From contig JACKPC010000006.1 in the NCBI GenBank assembly GCA_024233835.1, positions 62,001-126,000 of the forward strand: DNA of 64,000 nucleotides, given 5' to 3'. Source of the stretch: Leptospiraceae bacterium. Lineage in GTDB: Bacteria; Spirochaetota; Leptospiria; Leptospirales; Leptospiraceae. The notes under the pieces are model-generated. The model saw only the letters and a list, made by a program, of their open reading frames with translations, was not told the origin of the DNA and made no database searches. Below are positions 50,992 to 60,577 of this stretch, piece by piece (position 1 is the stretch's first letter; each line of letters opens with the position of its first letter). Position numbers and translations under genes: made by a program.

Positions 50992-53900
50992 TTTCCCTCC
51001 ATGGTAAAATAAAAACTCGGACTTAAAGAAAGACCGTTCACATCCTTTGCTGCCGCACTAACACTCAATTGGTAAAGCGGATAGCCAGCGATTGCGTCAC
51101 TTGTCTTATAAAGATTAAAGTCTCCACTCGTTCCAAATAAAGTTCCGTTACAACTCGCTTCCTGTTCCGCATAAACCAATTCCAGTACCCGGCAGCCGTA
51201 AGGGTAAGTAGCCTGACAGTCCGACCAAACATAGCTTGCCAGTAAAATAGTTGTATAAGGAGGAGACAGGCGTTTCAGACTGACTGCCGCAATCGTAGTA
51301 TTCAAATCCATATAGGTATTAAATATAATTCTAAAATTATCAGTATTCACATCCGCACAATCAGTAGTACTACCGGACGAACCATTACCCGTATCACCGC
51401 CTTGAAACAAATAAGAACTCGGGCTCAGTAAGCCGAGACTGTTATCCCAGTAGCAGGAACCCGCTGTCCAGTCTCTCGTAACCGTGCTACCCACTCCCGG
51501 AAATGTACTACCACAACCCTGGGAAGCTACTCCTACCGCCTGAACCGCCGGAGTAGTAATTTTAGCCCCGGCAATGAAACTTTTACTGAGACTGCTTCCC
51601 TGGCTCACATTCTGCAAAGATTTGGCTGCTGTCCCGAGGCTAGTGTCATAGCGAGTCCCATAGCTAAGCTTTGAATCAGAACTTAGAGTCAATACCGTAT
51701 TTCCAGAAGACCAAACTTTCGCTCCGGAAATAGAAGGGTTTATGCCGATAGCATTTTCCGTTACCGTAGGATTCATAGGCACAGAAAACGTAAACTCAAG
51801 CGAATTATTAGAAGTAGAATTACCCAGACAGGCATTTTCTACCGTACTGCTTATAATATCGGTAGCTGTTCCCGGTCCGCTATTACAGGCAGGTAAAGTC
51901 CCGGTAAAAACTTTTATGGTACTGATTAAGTTAGCCGGAGCATTTCCTCCGGCAACAAAACTCAAAGAAGTCGCATTTGTCGGACTTATATAGGTTTTCG
52001 TTTTTGCAGAGGTTCCTATACTCAGAGTATAGGTCTGACCGTAACTTAAGAAATTATCCGGAGTAAGAGTCAAAACCGTGTCCGAAGCCGACCAGACCTT
52101 AGTGCCGGGAATATTCGGACTGATACTGATAGCATTCAAAGTTGAGGCGGTATCCATAGGATAGGCAAAAGTAATGACGATAGGAGTATAAGCTGTATCT
52201 GAAATACCCACACAAACATCGGCTGTATTGTTACTGAGAATGTCCACCGTCGCTCCGGTTCCTCCCCGGCAGGCAAGCAGAGTTCCATGGGTACTGCTAA
52301 CCGAACTTAGCAGATTTACCGAAGCGGTTCCTCCCACTAAAAAACTTGTAGAGGTAGACGAACTCGAATACACATTGGTGCTGGTTTTGGCCGAAGTACC
52401 GATGGTTATCGTATAACGTTGTCCGTAACTTAAAAAGGAATCCGGTGTTAAGGTTAAAACCTGATTTCCTCCCGACCAGCTTTTGGAATGGGGAATGGAA
52501 GGACTGATTATAATTGCATTATTGGTGGAAGCTGTATCCATAGGATAAAAGAAATTGATAGTAAGGGTATTCACCGCTGTATCCGAGGTGCTCACACAGG
52601 CATCTGAAACGCTATTGGCTAAGACATCAATGCTGCTACTACTCCCTCCCCTACAGGCAGCAAGGGTTCCATGGCTCAGGTTAATCGTATTCACAAGATT
52701 AATAGAACCCGCAGAACCGGCAAGAAAACTTCCCTGAATTTGTTCTGTTAAGTTTATGCCCGTTTTTGTCTTTGCTGCTGTTCCGATAAGGAGGGTGTAA
52801 CGTGTAGAATAACTGAGTTGGGAATCAGGTGTAATGGTCAAAACCTTATTTGCTCCCGACCAAACATACGTTCCATTCAGAGTCGGAGAAAATGCGATGG
52901 CTGATTTAGTTGCAGCCGTATCCATTTCATAAGCAAAGGTGATGACAATCGGACTCGAGCTAGGATTCCCTACACAGGCATCATTAATACTGGCAGTTAA
53001 CATATCGGTAACCACACCGGTACCGGCATTGCATTCCGTGATCGTTCCTCTGGGAACGGTAATGGAATTTACAAAGGTTAAATCAGAAGTACCACCGGCT
53101 ACAAAGCTATATTCCTTTGCTGATTCTATATAAATTTTATTTGTAGAAATGGCAGTATTTTTTATAGAAATCGTATACCGGGTTTTATATATAAATACGG
53201 AATCAGGTGTAAAAGTAAGAACCGTACCATCCGTATTCCAGCTAAAACTTCCGCCGGTTAGGGGGGAAATGCTAACTGCCTGGGAAGTGAGAGTGGTATC
53301 CATAGGAGTTGAAAAGGTGATAGAAACCGGGCTATTTGAAGGATTTCCCAGACAGGCATTAGAAACACTTGTAGTAACAATATCTGTTATCACTCCACCT
53401 CCCGCTCCACATACGTCTAAGGCAGCAGCAGGTACTGTAATGGAGGAAACAGTCGGAATTAAATTATTACTTCCAACTAAAAAAGAACCGACATAAGGTA
53501 GCTCGAGAAACTTATCCTGGTAATCTCTCGCGATAGCATCAACTTTTAGTGTATAACGCTGATTCTGATAGAAAGCCGTATCAAAAACAAGGCTTAAGGA
53601 TGTATCCGAATTCCAGACATAGGTATAGTTTGCATCGGGACTGAGTAAAACTGCAGACTGGGTAGAAAGACGATTCATCGCCCTTGTAAAATTTATTGTA
53701 ATCTTATTGGCCTTTGGATTTCCCATGCAGGCCGTACTTACATCATTACTCAAGAAATCAGTATCCACAGCTGAGGCCAGGTTACAATCGGCTACAGTCC
53801 CGGCCATGACAGTCATGGAAGAGACAGAAGGCTTCAAGCCGGCATCTTCTGCGTTTCCTATAGTAAAGTTTGCACTATATAAATCCTTTATGTCATTTCC

Positions 53901-54272
53901 ATCTCTATCCTCGCAGGATTTCGTAATAATAAAAGTATAAGTTCCATAGTTCCAGAGTTCGACAGGAGTAAAAAGCAGGCTATAATCGGTTGTTTCAAAA
54001 AAACCATTCACCGAAGGTTGTACGGAAAAGCTCTGGATGCAGGCGTTAATATTCATGGGTTTGTTGAAAATAACGCCTATTTTTTGATTCTGCGGAAGCC
54101 CCTTATCTCCATTTCCGGGAGTGGAAGATAAAACTTTTGGATTCTCCTCCTTATCTCCCAAAAAAGTAAAAAACTTCTTTAAATCAGATGAACTATTTTT
54201 GCAAGAAGAAAGGAATAGAGACAAAAGAAAAACGTATATTACCCATTTAACCTTATCCGACCGAACCAACAT
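50988..54272 (-). CDS. Large lipoprotein with tandem Ig-like (SbsA/Big_5-type) domains
   Basis: The 1094-residue protein has lipobox LFLSSC (Cys24) and about eight tandem domains of about 115 residues. Each reads roughly ITFxxPMDTASTxxAIxISP, VWSxxxxVLTLTPDS, YGTRYTLSIGTxAKT, the signature of bacterial Ig-like domain 5. Between domains a paired-Cys linker recurs (GT-xxC-xGG... and ACVGNPSxS), suggesting disulfides. The final 200 residues are Cys-rich and differ. It is the first gene of the operon and probably a long surface-exposed rod. It could be the pump's cargo, its receptor or unrelated; the sequence does not decide. Confidence 0.82.
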   Translation of the reverse strand: MLVRSDKVKWVIYVFLLSLFLSSCKNSSSDLKKFFTFLGDKEENPKVLSSTPGNGDKGLPQNQKIGVIFNKPMNINACIQSFSVQPSVNGFFETTDYSLLFTPVELWNYGTYTFIITKSCEDRDGNDIKDLYSANFTIGNAEDAGLKPSVSSMTVMAGTVADCNLASAVDTDFLSNDVSTACMGNPKANKITINFTRAMNRLSTQSAVLLSPDANYTYVWNSDTSLSLVFDTAFYQNQRYTLKVDAIARDYQDKFLELPYVGSFLVGSNNLIPTVSSITVPAAALDVCGAGGGVITDIVTTSVSNACLGNPSNSPVSITFSTPMDTTLTSQAVSISPLTGGSFSWNTDGTVLTFTPDSVFIYKTRYTISIKNTAISTNKIYIESAKEYSFVAGGTSDLTFVNSITVPRGTITECNAGTGVVTDMLTASINDACVGNPSSSPIVITFAYEMDTAATKSAIAFSPTLNGTYVWSGANKVLTITPDSQLSYSTRYTLLIGTAAKTKTGINLTEQIQGSFLAGSAGSINLVNTINLSHGTLAACRGGSSSSIDVLANSVSDACVSTSDTAVNTLTINFFYPMDTASTNNAIIISPSIPHSKSWSGGNQVLTLTPDSFLSYGQRYTITIGTSAKTSTNVYSSSSTSTSFLVGGTASVNLLSSVSSTHGTLLACRGGTGATVDILSNNTADVCVGISDTAYTPIVITFAYPMDTASTLNAISISPNIPGTKVWSASDTVLTLTPDNFLSYGQTYTLSIGTSAKTKTYISPTNATSLSFVAGGNAPANLISTIKVFTGTLPACNSGPGTATDIISSTVENACLGNSTSNNSLEFTFSVPMNPTVTENAIGINPSISGAKVWSSGNTVLTLSSDSKLSYGTRYDTSLGTAAKSLQNVSQGSSLSKSFIAGAKITTPAVQAVGVASQGCGSTFPGVGSTVTRDWTAGSCYWDNSLGLLSPSSYLFQGGDTGNGSSGSTTDCADVNTDNFRIIFNTYMDLNTTIAAVSLKRLSPPYTTILLASYVWSDCQATYPYGCRVLELVYAEQEASCNGTLFGTSGDFNLYKTSDAIAGYPLYQLSVSAAAKDVNGLSLSPSFYFTMEGN

Positions 54273-54460
54273 TGAACCCCCCTTGATTATCCAAGAATGT
54301 ATAAGAAGGCAAGTTGAATCTACTATTTTTTTTTGCTATTTTAAAATTCTTATTCACTATCAATACAGAGAGCGTTTCCATAAAGCAGTTAGCAGTGCTT
54401 CACTTACGAAAAAGAAAAAATCCTTGCCTTTCTTACAAAGAAAAAGCAAAATAGCCAAAT

Positions 54461-55027
54461 ATGGAAGACCCGGTAAAATTCATTACAGAAGAAGAGTATC
54501 TCGCTTATGATTTAAAATCTGATTATAAATCTGAGTACTATGATGGTCAGATTATGAATATGGCAGGAGCCTCAGAAAAACATAATACCATTTCTGTGAA
54601 TATAGTTTCTGAAATGAGAGTCCAATTGAAAAAAAAAGACTGCCAGGTCTATGCCAGTGATATGAGGCTCAAGGTAGAAAATACCGGTTTGTATGCTTAT
54701 CCGGATCTACTGGTGGTTTGTTCTGATAAAAAATTCAGTGGCGATAAGCCGGATACTTTACTCAATCCGGTGGTAATTCTGGAAATTCTCTCTGAATCTA
54801 CAGAAAGCTTTGACCGTGGAGCCAAATTTGCCCACTATCGACAAATTCCCTCACTAAGGGAATATGTCCTGATAAGCCAGAACGAGAAAAAGATGGAGAA
54901 ATACCAGCTCAATTCTTCCGGCAAATGGGAACTGGAAGAGACATCCGAGAAGAACCAAAAAATCGAGCTTTCCTCTATAGCCTGTATTCTGGAGCTTTCA
55001 GAGGTTTATGATAGAGTAGCATTGTAG
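54461..55027 (+). CDS. Uma2-family (DUF820) PD-(D/E)XK nuclease-like protein
   Basis: The 188-residue protein has FITEEEYLAYDLKSDYKSEYYDGQIMNMAG at its start, MRLKVENTGLYAYPDLLVVC (catalytic-type PD) and NPVVILEILSEST (Glu of the E-x-L/K motif), then FDRGAKFAHYRQIPSLREYVLIS. These are the hallmark blocks of the Uma2/DUF820 family, common in multicopy in cyanobacteria and some spirochaetes. The nuclease fold is predicted; the cellular role is not known. It converges with the Rpn-like gene. Confidence 0.9.
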   Translation: MEDPVKFITEEEYLAYDLKSDYKSEYYDGQIMNMAGASEKHNTISVNIVSEMRVQLKKKDCQVYASDMRLKVENTGLYAYPDLLVVCSDKKFSGDKPDTLLNPVVILEILSESTESFDRGAKFAHYRQIPSLREYVLISQNEKKMEKYQLNSSGKWELEETSEKNQKIELSSIACILELSEVYDRVAL

Positions 55028-55075
55028 GGAATAGTTGTATAGTTCATAAGCCATACGATTCAATATAACTCATTC

Positions 55076-55969
55076 TTAACTCCCCAACCCTTCCCTTATC
55101 ATTTGAATCTCTTCTAACGACAGGCCTGTAATTTGTTGGATAGTCTCATTAGATAAGCCCGCTTCTATGCAATTGATAGTGGTTTCCTGTTTTTCTTCTG
55201 CTTTACCTTCAGCTCTGCCCTCTATCCTTGCAGTAGAAATGACATCTTTTTCTATCGCAGAATTCATCAGGTATTTCTCATAATCCAATCTTTCCTGTTC
55301 ACTCATATTGAGTATCTTCAATTTCTCTCTGGCTCTATCTATATTCCGAGAATGAAACTCCGTTTTGACTATATTGTTTTTCATCATATAGATCCATTCG
55401 TCTATATCTTCTCTAACTATATCAGGATAGCGGTTTACAGAAATAATATAGTATTCAGGGAATATGTTCTTTTTCTGAAATTTTATCCTTAGTTCACCAT
55501 CTATCATGGTCTCAACTTTTTCTCGTACATCCAATAGTTCATTTGTATGCATTCCACGAATTTCTGTACTGCCATAATAGATATAATCAGTGCCCCTGCC
55601 CATATTAAAGTATTGCACACTCACAGATATGATTTTACTAATATTCGAATAGGACTCTCCCAATCGAAAATGATCAACAATGGTTTTCGAAGTTCCAAAA
55701 AGCAATCGTTCCAAAAAGTCAGATTCCGAGTCGCTCTGAACTTCAATGATAAGCTTCCTATCTTTACTATCCCTGATGAGAACATCCACTCTGTTATATT
55801 TTTGTGAGGCATTTTGCTGGTTACTCTCACTTTCTAATATTTCAAGAACGGTAATTTCTTCTTTTAACAAGGCAGAAAGGAAACCCTCTATTATATCAAA
55901 GTTCGCCTTGTCTCTAAGCATGGTTTTGATTACCCAATCAAATCGAATTAATAGGTCTTTGTTGTTCAT
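55076..55969 (-). CDS. Rpn-like PD-(D/E)XK nuclease, divergent
   Basis: The 297-residue protein starts RFDWVIKTMLRDKANFDIIEGFLSALL, the typical start of this DUF family, with NRVDVLIRD (Asp) and KLIIEVQ (Glu-x-Gln) as the nuclease core at about 80-105. The C-terminal tail GLSNETIQQITGLSLEEIQMI matches the tail of the rpn copies at 33755 and 35497, preceded by a charged EGRAEGKAEEK linker in the place of their GKLE repeats. It belongs to the PD-(D/E)XK transposase-like superfamily. It is single here and not part of the duplicated array. Confidence 0.87.
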   Translation of the reverse strand: MNNKDLLIRFDWVIKTMLRDKANFDIIEGFLSALLKEEITVLEILESESNQQNASQKYNRVDVLIRDSKDRKLIIEVQSDSESDFLERLLFGTSKTIVDHFRLGESYSNISKIISVSVQYFNMGRGTDYIYYGSTEIRGMHTNELLDVREKVETMIDGELRIKFQKKNIFPEYYIISVNRYPDIVREDIDEWIYMMKNNIVKTEFHSRNIDRAREKLKILNMSEQERLDYEKYLMNSAIEKDVISTARIEGRAEGKAEEKQETTINCIEAGLSNETIQQITGLSLEEIQMIREGLGS

Positions 55970-56038
55970 AGGGACCGCCTCAAAAACTAGTCTTTAAACA
56001 GGAAATCCGGAATGTCAAGGAGAAAAAGAACGGAAAAA

Positions 56039-58045
56039 CTATTCCTTTATAGATATATTTTCTATCTTTTTTTGGAGTTTTTTCTTTTCCGTTTTGGACT
56101 TTTGAAGTTGAAAAGCCCTTTCCCAGCTTTCTTTCGCATTCGAATGCTCTTTCATGGCTTCCTGTATATCTCCCAAATGTTCGTATAAAACCGGGTCTTC
56201 CCCCCCCTCTTCTTTCATTAAGATTACTGCAAGTTGAATATGATAGGAAGCTTCCTTTACCTTTCCCATTCTGAAAAGTAACCAGGCCAAACTATCCCTG
56301 TAGGCACTATTATTCGGTTCCAAATCCGTAGCAGAATGGAGTAATTTACTTGCTTCCTCTAAATGCATCTTTTTTTCAACATATATATACCCAAGATAAT
56401 TTAGAGAAGCTGCGTAAGAAGAGTCAACTTCAAGTGATTTCTTTAGGTCTAATTCAGCTTCCTCTTTTTTACCGAGTTCATCTTTCGTATTTGCTCTATA
56501 AAAATAATAAGAAGGATTGGAAGGAGAAAGTTCAATCGCTTTATTAAAGTATACAAGACTTTCATTATATTCTTTGACTGCCAGATAGTTCAAACCCTGT
56601 ATGAAGTATATATCTGGATCTTTACTTTCTCTTTTTCTTAAAAGGGCTTCGGCCAACTTGATAGACTCCAGAACACTTTCTTTTCCATTCAATCGAAGTG
56701 TATAGACAAGTTGTATATTTAATTTATAATCAATGTCTTGATTCTTATTGACCTCGATCGATTTTTTTAAGTAGCGAATACTTCGAGGATAATCCTTTAA
56801 CTCCATATAACAGCTACCTATAAAGCTATAAAGGAGGTACATCTCCTCTCCGGCAAAGGTTTTGGTTTGAGGATTTTTTAAAAGTTTTCTCATTAAACGA
56901 ATGGCAAGAGCAGGTCTTCTCATGGATCGACAGAGGTAAGCTGCCTGTTTTATATTTTCATATAATTTCTTATTTTCTCCCTTTTCGAGATAGAGTTCAT
57001 TTAAAACCAGATGAATCAAGAGGTGATCCTTTATCCTATCTGCTATTTCGAAAAACTCTTTTTCTGACTTTGCCTGTTTTTCAATAAATATCTTATATAA
57101 GAGTAATAATAAATAATTTTTTTCTAATATTTTCTTCTCCTGTAAACCTTTCAGAATATGAATAAATTCAGCTTTACCTTCCGTTAAGGCTATTTCAGCC
57201 AGAATTTCCATTGCATTGGATTGTCCGGGTTCAAGCTCTAAAACCCTGCGAAGATACTTTTTGGCTTCCTTATATTCTTCTAATAAACTTAAATGCCTTG
57301 CAATAAGAAGGGTTGTCCTCCAATCATCCGGTTTATACTGTAAAAAATGTTTATAACTTTCAAGAGCCTTATGTATATCACCTGAAGCCGTATAAATATC
57401 TCCGAGACTTTTTAAAACATAAGGCATGTAACGCATATTTCCATCTCGATTCTGTATGGAATATAATAAGGAGTTAAAGTATAATCTTGCCTTAGGAATA
57501 TTATCCAGTTCCCGACTGATGTTGGCGAGAAGAAATATGATTTCAGTATCTCCCGGAAATAGTATAATACTTTTTTCTAAAAACTCTTTTGCTTCTATAA
57601 TTCTATTTTCTCGAATAAAAAGTCGACTTTTTAAGATATACGCTTCCCTGTAAGATGGCAGGGTTTGCAATACGGTTTCTAAATTTTCAGCGGCAAGTGC
57701 TAAACTTTCTTTACTTCCTTCAACGAACAAACTCCTAGAATATTCCATTAACACATAAGGCCCGGGCTTACCCACACAGGCGATATAGGCTTTAAAATAA
57801 GAGATAGACTCTTTATATCGAGCCTGGATAATTTGCTGAGAGCTACCGGTATCAAGATCATCACCCCTCGAATAAAGTGCCAGACTGTAAAGGAAAGTAG
57901 GCTCTACTTCTATCGTTTTATCTGAAGAAGTTTTATATGTACAGGTCTTTGTCTTAACCTCTTCAGAAAAAACCGGCTCGGATGAATACATAAAAATGCC
58001 TGCAAAAATAATAGTTATAAACAGTCGATACACAGTATTTTCCAT
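56039..58045 (-). CDS. Large periplasmic TPR protein
   Basis: The start at 58045 gives a signal peptide (MENTVYRLFITIIFAGIFMY); the frame is open 9 codons further. The 668-residue protein is almost wholly TPR, with about 14 units, for example ALESYKHFLQYKPDDWRTTL and SLVYFNKAIELSPSNPSYYF. The C-terminal half resembles TPR proteins that assist lipoprotein or polysaccharide export. A run of eight G codes for Glu-Gly-Gly-Glu near the C-terminus (56200-56207). It stands alone; partners are unknown. Confidence 0.83.
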   Translation of the reverse strand: MENTVYRLFITIIFAGIFMYSSEPVFSEEVKTKTCTYKTSSDKTIEVEPTFLYSLALYSRGDDLDTGSSQQIIQARYKESISYFKAYIACVGKPGPYVLMEYSRSLFVEGSKESLALAAENLETVLQTLPSYREAYILKSRLFIRENRIIEAKEFLEKSIILFPGDTEIIFLLANISRELDNIPKARLYFNSLLYSIQNRDGNMRYMPYVLKSLGDIYTASGDIHKALESYKHFLQYKPDDWRTTLLIARHLSLLEEYKEAKKYLRRVLELEPGQSNAMEILAEIALTEGKAEFIHILKGLQEKKILEKNYLLLLLYKIFIEKQAKSEKEFFEIADRIKDHLLIHLVLNELYLEKGENKKLYENIKQAAYLCRSMRRPALAIRLMRKLLKNPQTKTFAGEEMYLLYSFIGSCYMELKDYPRSIRYLKKSIEVNKNQDIDYKLNIQLVYTLRLNGKESVLESIKLAEALLRKRESKDPDIYFIQGLNYLAVKEYNESLVYFNKAIELSPSNPSYYFYRANTKDELGKKEEAELDLKKSLEVDSSYAASLNYLGYIYVEKKMHLEEASKLLHSATDLEPNNSAYRDSLAWLLFRMGKVKEASYHIQLAVILMKEEGGEDPVLYEHLGDIQEAMKEHSNAKESWERAFQLQKSKTEKKKLQKKIENISIKE
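56200..56207. repeat. Homopolymer of eight C/G inside the TPR gene
   Basis: Eight C on the plus strand (G on the coding strand) lie about 55 codons from the gene's end. Slippage here would frameshift and remove the last TPR units. The tract is shorter than those upstream of the array lipoproteins, so phase variation is less likely. Confidence 0.5.
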
Positions 58046-58165
58046 GGAAGAATGAATTATAAGGATACACAAGCATATTATTTCCCCTTAAATCTTTTTA
58101 AAACTCTCTTTTTAGAAAACTAATTTACAAAGGAAGCTATTTTTGCTATTCTGTTCTTACTTACC

Positions 58166-59689
58166 ATGACTGCAAAACGCTATTTCAATACTTCCGGGCC
58201 AAATAATCCGGCAGAGCACTATACTCTTTTCAGACCGGAGCTGGTTTCTAAAGGTCAGGACATGGTGAGTAAGAACCGTTACTTTACTATCTGGGCACCG
58301 AGACAGACCGGGAAAAGCACCTATTTCCGACTCCTTGCCAGAGAGTTAGAAAAAGATGGCTATAAGGTCTGTCATATCAATTTTGAAAATTATAAAAATG
58401 CCTCTTTGAAATCCTTTCTGAGCACATTTATCTATAATATCAATCAGGCCTGGAAAATTGATATTATAAAAACAGAACTTTCTGAAATTTTCCAGCAACT
58501 AATGACCATAAGCGATAAAAAACTTGTTTTGATTATCGATGAGGTAGAAGGCATTAATACGGACTATCTCAATGATTTCCTTCATTCCATTCGAAACCTT
58601 TATCATTCCCGTGAAAACCATTCCCTTAAATCTGTCATACTGGTTGGAGTTACCAATATCACCGGCATCATTCAGGACAATGCCAGTCCTTTTAATATTG
58701 CCGATGAACTCGATGTTCCCTACTTTAGCAATGAAGAAACGAAAGAACTACTCGAACAACACGAAGCTGAAACAGGACAACTTTTCTCTGAAAAAGTAAA
58801 AATGAAAATCAGTGAAATCACCGCCAACCAGCCCGGTCTCGTCAATGGCTTTGCTCGAAAACTGGTAGAAGACCTGCCGTATAAAAGTATTTTAGAATAT
58901 GAGAATTTCCTTAAAGTTGAAGAATGGTATTTAAATAAGAAAATCGATAAAAACATCAGTAATATCATTAAAATTGCCAAACAACACAGACCTTTCCTCG
59001 AAAGGCTTCTCTTCTCCGAAGAAGAGATTCTCTTTGATATCGATCATCCCGCTATACAAACCCTCTATGTCAACGGCCTTATCAACTACGATGAAGAGAA
59101 CAAAATCAAATTCTGGGTTCCCCTTTATAAGAAAAGACTTTTCAAGGCTCTCTATCCTTATACCAACGGCGAAGGAAAACGCATTGCCGAAGAAATGTTT
59201 CTTTCTGCCTACTTAAGTCCTGATAACCGCATTAATTTTCAGGCACTTATCGATGCTTACAGGCAGCATATCAAACTCAGAAGCTTTCGGGCTTTTCGAG
59301 AAAAAGATGAAAACGGACAATACAGGTCTATACCGGAAGCTGCCATGATTTACAGCTTCGAAACCTTTATCAGTATCTTTATTCGGGAAATCGAAGGGAA
59401 AATTTACAGGGAAGGCTATGTCTCCCTCGGTAATACAGATATGATTATCAATGTAAAAGGACAGGAATATTTCCTCGAAGTCAAGAAATACTACAGCCCT
59501 TCTTACTTCAAGAAAGGCAAAAAACAACTGGCCTACTACTGTAAACATGCCGGACTTAATCGCGGCTTTTATATTGTTTTTATTAGAGAAAGCATTCAGT
59601 CCGATTTGATTCAGGAAGCTAGTGAGTCCATCGATGGAGTTGAAATTATCACCTTTCTCATCCGATACGACGAGGAGCGTGATTTTTGA
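58166..59689 (+). CDS. AAA ATPase with C-terminal nuclease-like domain, paralogue of 2728-4293
   Basis: The 507-residue protein begins KRYFNTSGPNNPAEHYTLF and has the P-loop APRQTGKS (44-51) and Walker B LVLIIDEVEG (120-129). A helical lid follows, and a C-terminal domain with SLGNTDMIINVKGQEYFLEVK, the Asp...Glu-x-Lys pattern of PD-(D/E)XK nucleases. It shares the whole plan with the protein at 2728-4293 but is strongly diverged from it. These AAA-like proteins are multicopy in many genomes and have no settled role. It lies 42 bp before folD on the same strand. Confidence 0.8.
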   Translation: MTAKRYFNTSGPNNPAEHYTLFRPELVSKGQDMVSKNRYFTIWAPRQTGKSTYFRLLARELEKDGYKVCHINFENYKNASLKSFLSTFIYNINQAWKIDIIKTELSEIFQQLMTISDKKLVLIIDEVEGINTDYLNDFLHSIRNLYHSRENHSLKSVILVGVTNITGIIQDNASPFNIADELDVPYFSNEETKELLEQHEAETGQLFSEKVKMKISEITANQPGLVNGFARKLVEDLPYKSILEYENFLKVEEWYLNKKIDKNISNIIKIAKQHRPFLERLLFSEEEILFDIDHPAIQTLYVNGLINYDEENKIKFWVPLYKKRLFKALYPYTNGEGKRIAEEMFLSAYLSPDNRINFQALIDAYRQHIKLRSFRAFREKDENGQYRSIPEAAMIYSFETFISIFIREIEGKIYREGYVSLGNTDMIINVKGQEYFLEVKKYYSPSYFKKGKKQLAYYCKHAGLNRGFYIVFIRESIQSDLIQEASESIDGVEIITFLIRYDEERDF

Positions 59690-59731
59690 ATTAAAAATTG
59701 ACGGTGAATCCAAAATTAAAAAACTGCTCTT

Positions 59732-60577
59732 ATGGAACCCGTTTTACTCGATGGAAAAGCTCTTTCTCAGAAAATTAAAGATGAAATTAAAAATGAAATT
59801 ATAGCCCTGAAACAAAAAGGTATTCCGGAGCCCTGTCTTGCGACCATTTTAGTCGGTGATGACCCTGCTTCTCATACCTATGTAAACATGAAGATTAAAG
59901 CCTGTGAAGCCACCGGGATGAAATCAAGACTGGTAAAACTTGACAAATCCATCAGTACAGAGACTCTCTTAGCTGAAATTGATAAATTGAACGCCGATCC
60001 GGAAATCAGTGGCATCCTGCTTCAACACCCCTGCCCTCCTCAGATCGAAGAAAGAGAGGCCTTTGACAGAATCCTTACAGGAAAAGACGTAGATGGTGTT
60101 ACCTCCGCTTCCTTCGGTCAGCTTTCTATGGGCATGGATGCCTTTTATCCCTGCACTCCCTACGGAATCATGCTTCTTATGCAGGAATATAAGATCAGCA
60201 TAGAAGGCAAACGGGCTGTGGTTGTCGGTCGCTCTCCCATCCTCGGAAAGCCTATGGCTATGATGCTTTTAAACGCCAATGCAACCGTAACCATCTGCCA
60301 TTCCCGCACCCAGAACCTCCCTGAAATTGTAAAACAGGCAGATATTATCGTTGGAGCTGTCGGAAAGCCGGAGTTCATTAAAGCTGAGTGGATAAAAGAA
60401 GGAGCTGTCCTCATGGATGCCGGCTACAATCCCGGTAACGTAGGAGACATTGAAATCTCGAAAGCCAAAGATAAGTCTTCCTTTTATACTCCGGTTCCGG
60501 GTGGCGTAGGGCCCATGACCATTGCCGTTCTTCTCAAGCAAACCCTGATTTCCCAGAAGAAAAAGTATGGAAGTTAA
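59732..60577 (+). CDS. folD: Bifunctional methylene-THF dehydrogenase/cyclohydrolase
   Basis: The 281-residue protein is normal length for FolD. It converts methylene-THF through methenyl-THF to 10-formyl-THF, with NADP(H), in the cytoplasm. Diagnostic motifs are YVNMKIKACEATGM (catalytic Lys in the Y-x3-K pattern at about 50-54), GILLQHPCPPQI, KDVDGVTSASFGQL, VVVGRSPILGKPMAMMLL (cofactor site) and TPVPGGVGPMTIAVLL. It overlaps cysS by 11 bp, forming a housekeeping operon with cysS and the SpoU methylase. Confidence 0.97.
   Translation: MEPVLLDGKALSQKIKDEIKNEIIALKQKGIPEPCLATILVGDDPASHTYVNMKIKACEATGMKSRLVKLDKSISTETLLAEIDKLNADPEISGILLQHPCPPQIEEREAFDRILTGKDVDGVTSASFGQLSMGMDAFYPCTPYGIMLLMQEYKISIEGKRAVVVGRSPILGKPMAMMLLNANATVTICHSRTQNLPEIVKQADIIVGAVGKPEFIKAEWIKEGAVLMDAGYNPGNVGDIEISKAKDKSSFYTPVPGGVGPMTIAVLLKQTLISQKKKYGS

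Noticed and set aside
54121..54510. Plus-strand frame overlapping the start of the Ig-like lipoprotein gene
   Set aside because: It runs antisense through a real gene and into the Uma2 gene start in another frame; no motif or signal was seen.
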